Under the pieces are notes generated by a model that was not told where the DNA came from, did not search any database, and saw only the letters and a program-made list of their open reading frames with translations. From JAKPQD01 sp029572965 (GTDB taxonomy: Bacteria; Bacteroidota; Bacteroidia; Bacteroidales; DTGW01): DNA of 8,419 nt. Made by a program: the position numbers and the translations under genes. The stretch spans positions 1-8,419 of the forward strand of contig DAOSPF010000105.1 of NCBI GenBank assembly GCA_035374585.1. Reading direction: 5' to 3'. Shown here one piece after another: positions 6,622 through 8,419 of this stretch (position 1 is the stretch's first letter; the number at the start of each line of letters is the position of its first letter).

Positions 6622-7225
6622 ATTTAAACCGCGGAATGTGGATTTTCTTAACTTTTGACAATACCCGCAACGAAACTATAAGCAAAACACATATCAAGAT
6701 ACAAACATCTGGGTGAATGCCAAGTTTAATAAGCAAAATAAATACTAAACCTCCAATAAAACAAGCAGTAGCATACATTTCTCCATTTTTAAGCAAATCG
6801 GGAATATTATTACAAAGGATATCTGTCACTAAACCACCAAAAGTAGCTGTAATAACACCCATTATTACTGAATATACCGAGCCAATACCAGCTTGCATGC
6901 TTATTTGAATACCCGCAATTGTAAACATACCTAACCCAATAGCATCTGTGATGAAGATAACACGGTTAAATTTATCCATATTGGTTTTAAACAAAAAAAT
7001 AATGAGCACTGCCGAAATTACCAATGTTAAAGCAAAATAATCGCCCAACCAGTTGACTGGTCTAATCCCAAGCAAAATATCCCTGATGGTACCTCCTCCA
7101 TAAGCCGTACAAAAAGCCAACACAGCAGCACCAAAAACATCCATTTTATGAGTGCGGGCTTTAAGGGTTCCGGTAATTGCAAATACAAAAGTCCCGGAAT
7201 AGGTTATAATATTAAGCCAATTCAT
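6620..7225 (-). CDS. TRIC/YadS-YicG family membrane protein (UPF0126)
   Basis: The 201-residue integral membrane protein shows the two-repeat layout of the UPF0126/TRIC family (seven membrane helices, homotrimeric cation channels in the studied prokaryotic members). Repeat one has TYSGTFVFAITGTLKA (8-23) and the glycine-rich motif GGGTIRDILLG (43-53); repeat two has the matching DAIGLGMFTIAG (94-105) and FGGLVTDILCN (129-139). These paired glycine kinks and the Arg/Asp pair are the family signature. The C-terminus is short and basic (KVKKIHIPRFK). Physiological substrate in bacteria is uncertain; K+ and Na+ conduction is reported for homologues, and some UPF0126 members have been linked to glycine uptake, so the role here stays open. 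It converges on the GH39 gene, sharing its terminator, and diverges from the PiT gene across 262 bp. Start at 7225 directly precedes the first helix. Confidence 0.9.
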   Translation of the reverse strand: MNWLNIITYSGTFVFAITGTLKARTHKMDVFGAAVLAFCTAYGGGTIRDILLGIRPVNWLGDYFALTLVISAVLIIFLFKTNMDKFNRVIFITDAIGLGMFTIAGIQISMQAGIGSVYSVIMGVITATFGGLVTDILCNNIPDLLKNGEMYATACFIGGLVFILLIKLGIHPDVCILICVLLIVSLRVLSKVKKIHIPRFK

Positions 7226-7310
7226 TTAAAATTTACCTTAAGTGTGATACAGCACAAAGAACGTTAAAAAAAGTAAAAGGTACAAACCTGAAAATCAATA
7301 AAAAACATGT

Positions 7311-7359
7311 TTAACAACTTTTATATTAACTACATATTTATTAACTTCATCTGACAGAT
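7311..7359 (+). promoter_or_regulatory. Three TTAAC repeats at 15-bp steps plus a palindrome, upstream of PiT
   Basis: TTAAC occurs at 7311, 7326 and 7341, exactly 15 bp apart. The three units also share C at place 8 and T at places 10 and 12 (TTAACWWCWTNT). The third unit runs into the 11-bp palindrome ATCTG-A-CAGAT (7349-7359). The block lies about 130-180 bp before the PiT start and 86 bp upstream of the divergent TRIC start, so it could serve either gene. TTAACA-like repeats are the PhoP site in Bacillus subtilis, though with 11-bp steps; the link here is inference. Confidence 0.35.
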
Positions 7360-7400
7360 AATTTAAAAATTAAACATCATAGAGAACCCGTAAATAGAAA

Positions 7401-7422
7401 AACTTAACAATAACTTAATATT
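7401..7422 (+). repeat. Tandem 11-bp direct repeat upstream of PiT
   Basis: AACTTAACAAT (7401-7411) is followed immediately by AACTTAATATT (7412-7422), alike at 9 of 11 places. It puts TTAACA and TTAATA 11 bp apart, one helical turn, 66 bp before the PiT ATG. Such a layout suits a response regulator of the OmpR/PhoB type binding on one face of DNA. In a low-complexity AT-rich spacer this may also be accidental. Confidence 0.35.
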
Positions 7423-7487
7423 GAAATAACATTTTTTTAATAAATAAAAACTACTTTGCAAAATAGTAACAATTAAATAATAAACAA

Positions 7488-8419
7488 ATGTTTGGATTAG
7501 ACAATGGGATGGCATTTATACTAATTATTTGTATTATAGCTGCTTGTTTTTTTGAATTTATTAACGGCTTTCATGATACGGCCAATGCTGTGGCAACTGT
7601 AATTTACACTAACTCAATGAAACCCGGGGTAGCTGTAGTTTGGTCCGGGGTATTTAATTTTATTGGTGTTTATATGGGAGGTATTGGGGTTGCCATAGGA
7701 ATCATTAACCTGCTACCAATGTCGCTATTGACTGACCAAAGCGTCAACCACAACATTGCCATGATACTTTCCATTATTATATCTTCTATTATTTGGAACC
7801 TTGGGACATGGTATTTCGGAATACCTTGTTCAAGCTCGCATACCTTGTTAGGTTCGTTGTTTGGTGTAGGGTTGGCTTTTAGTTTATTGCCAGGTGTAGA
7901 AAATGTTGGCCTAAATTGGACTAAAGTAAAAGACGCAGGATTGTCACTAATGCTTTCGCCTCTTATTGGTTTTGGGTTAACCATGGGTATTGTAATTTTA
8001 GTCAAAAAAATATCTAAAAAGCTCAAGAATAACATACTTTTTGAAGAACCTCAAAAGAAAAAATCTCCACCACCATTAGTCCGTGGGCTGTTAGTCCTTA
8101 CATGTACCAGCGTCAGTTACTCTCACGGTTCAAATGATGGACAAAAAGGAGTTGGGCTTCTTATGATTATTCTTATTGCGTTGGCCCCATTAAGTTTTTC
8201 GGTCAACCATTCAATGCAACCTGAAAAATTGTTGGTTAGTTTAAACCAGATTGACAGCATTGTTTCTAAAATAGATTATACAGGGCTTACTGACATTGAA
8301 AAAGGTACCCTGACGGAAGCTAATAAGCGTTTAGATTCGATGCAAGTTATTTTAGCGGATATTAATAGCTTTGATTCGTTAAAAAACGGACAGCCACAGG
8401 CATTAAGAAAAAATATCCT
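7488..8419 (+). CDS. PiT-family inorganic phosphate transporter, C-terminus beyond window
   Basis: The frame opens at ATG 7488 and stays open to the edge, giving 310 codons. It is a low-affinity phosphate:cation symporter of the inner membrane (PiT/PHO4 family). The first family signature, GFHDTANAVAT (27-37), and the second, SYSHGSNDGQKGVG (210-223), are both present, as is the conserved IPCSSSHTLLG (112-122). About five or six membrane helices come before residue 180, then a Lys-rich cytoplasmic stretch (173-195), then a helix at 221-238. From residue 239 the sequence becomes hydrophilic and helical with many Asp, Lys and Leu (SLNQIDSIV, KRLDSMQVILADI), which fits the large soluble insert of the roughly 750-residue PiT proteins of Bacteroidota rather than the short E. 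coli PitA form. The leader is A-rich (TAAACAAATG). A TACTTTG at 7452-7458 is near the -7 consensus but one base short in spacing. Phosphate control is suggested only by the upstream repeats. Confidence 0.92.
   Translation, partial: MFGLDNGMAFILIICIIAACFFEFINGFHDTANAVATVIYTNSMKPGVAVVWSGVFNFIGVYMGGIGVAIGIINLLPMSLLTDQSVNHNIAMILSIIISSIIWNLGTWYFGIPCSSSHTLLGSLFGVGLAFSLLPGVENVGLNWTKVKDAGLSLMLSPLIGFGLTMGIVILVKKISKKLKNNILFEEPQKKKSPPPLVRGLLVLTCTSVSYSHGSNDGQKGVGLLMIILIALAPLSFSVNHSMQPEKLLVSLNQIDSIVSKIDYTGLTDIEKGTLTEANKRLDSMQVILADINSFDSLKNGQPQALRKNI

Noticed and set aside
7670..8035. A 121-codon minus-strand frame inside the PiT gene
   Set aside because: It is antisense to a membrane protein with both family signatures; the Pro-rich, motif-free translation marks it as a shadow.

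Overview
The window looks like chromosomal DNA of a member of the Bacteroidota. Three things point there: AT-rich spacers with A-rich translation starts and no Shine-Dalgarno motif, two matches to the TAnnTTTG promoter element of that phylum, and gene families common in it (YejK/NdpA-like nucleoid-associated protein, a PiT phosphate carrier that appears to be interrupted by a large soluble insert, a secreted GH39 enzyme). No rRNA or tRNA gene, insertion sequence, integrase, CRISPR array or phage gene was seen. Genus cannot be given from the sequence alone.

Layout. Positions 1-46 (minus) hold the first 15 codons of a probable exported protein that runs off the left edge. Positions 47-298 are AT-rich spacer with one 16-bp palindrome. 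Positions 299-1339 (minus) encode a nucleoid-associated protein of the YejK/NdpA family. Diverging from it at 1463-2524 (plus) is an unusual fusion of a YciB/IspZ-like membrane domain with a Nudix hydrolase. Then come guaB (2609-4111, plus), an endonuclease III (4333-4950, plus) followed after 29 bp by a secreted GH39 glycosidase (4980-6566, plus), a bidirectional terminator, a convergent TRIC/YadS-type membrane protein (6620-7225, minus), a 262-bp spacer with ordered repeats, and a PiT phosphate transporter (7488 to the right edge, plus) that is cut by the window end.

The genes do not form one pathway: this is mostly a housekeeping neighbourhood (purine synthesis, base excision repair, phosphate and cation transport, nucleoid structure) with one carbohydrate enzyme. 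The points that stand out are: the IMP dehydrogenase is of the rare type known from the protist Tritrichomonas foetus rather than the usual bacterial type; the Nudix enzyme is tethered to a septation-protein-like membrane domain; and the spacer before the phosphate transporter carries three TTAAC repeats exactly 15 bp apart plus an 11-bp tandem repeat, which could be a phosphate-regulon operator. No clearly new multi-gene system was found.
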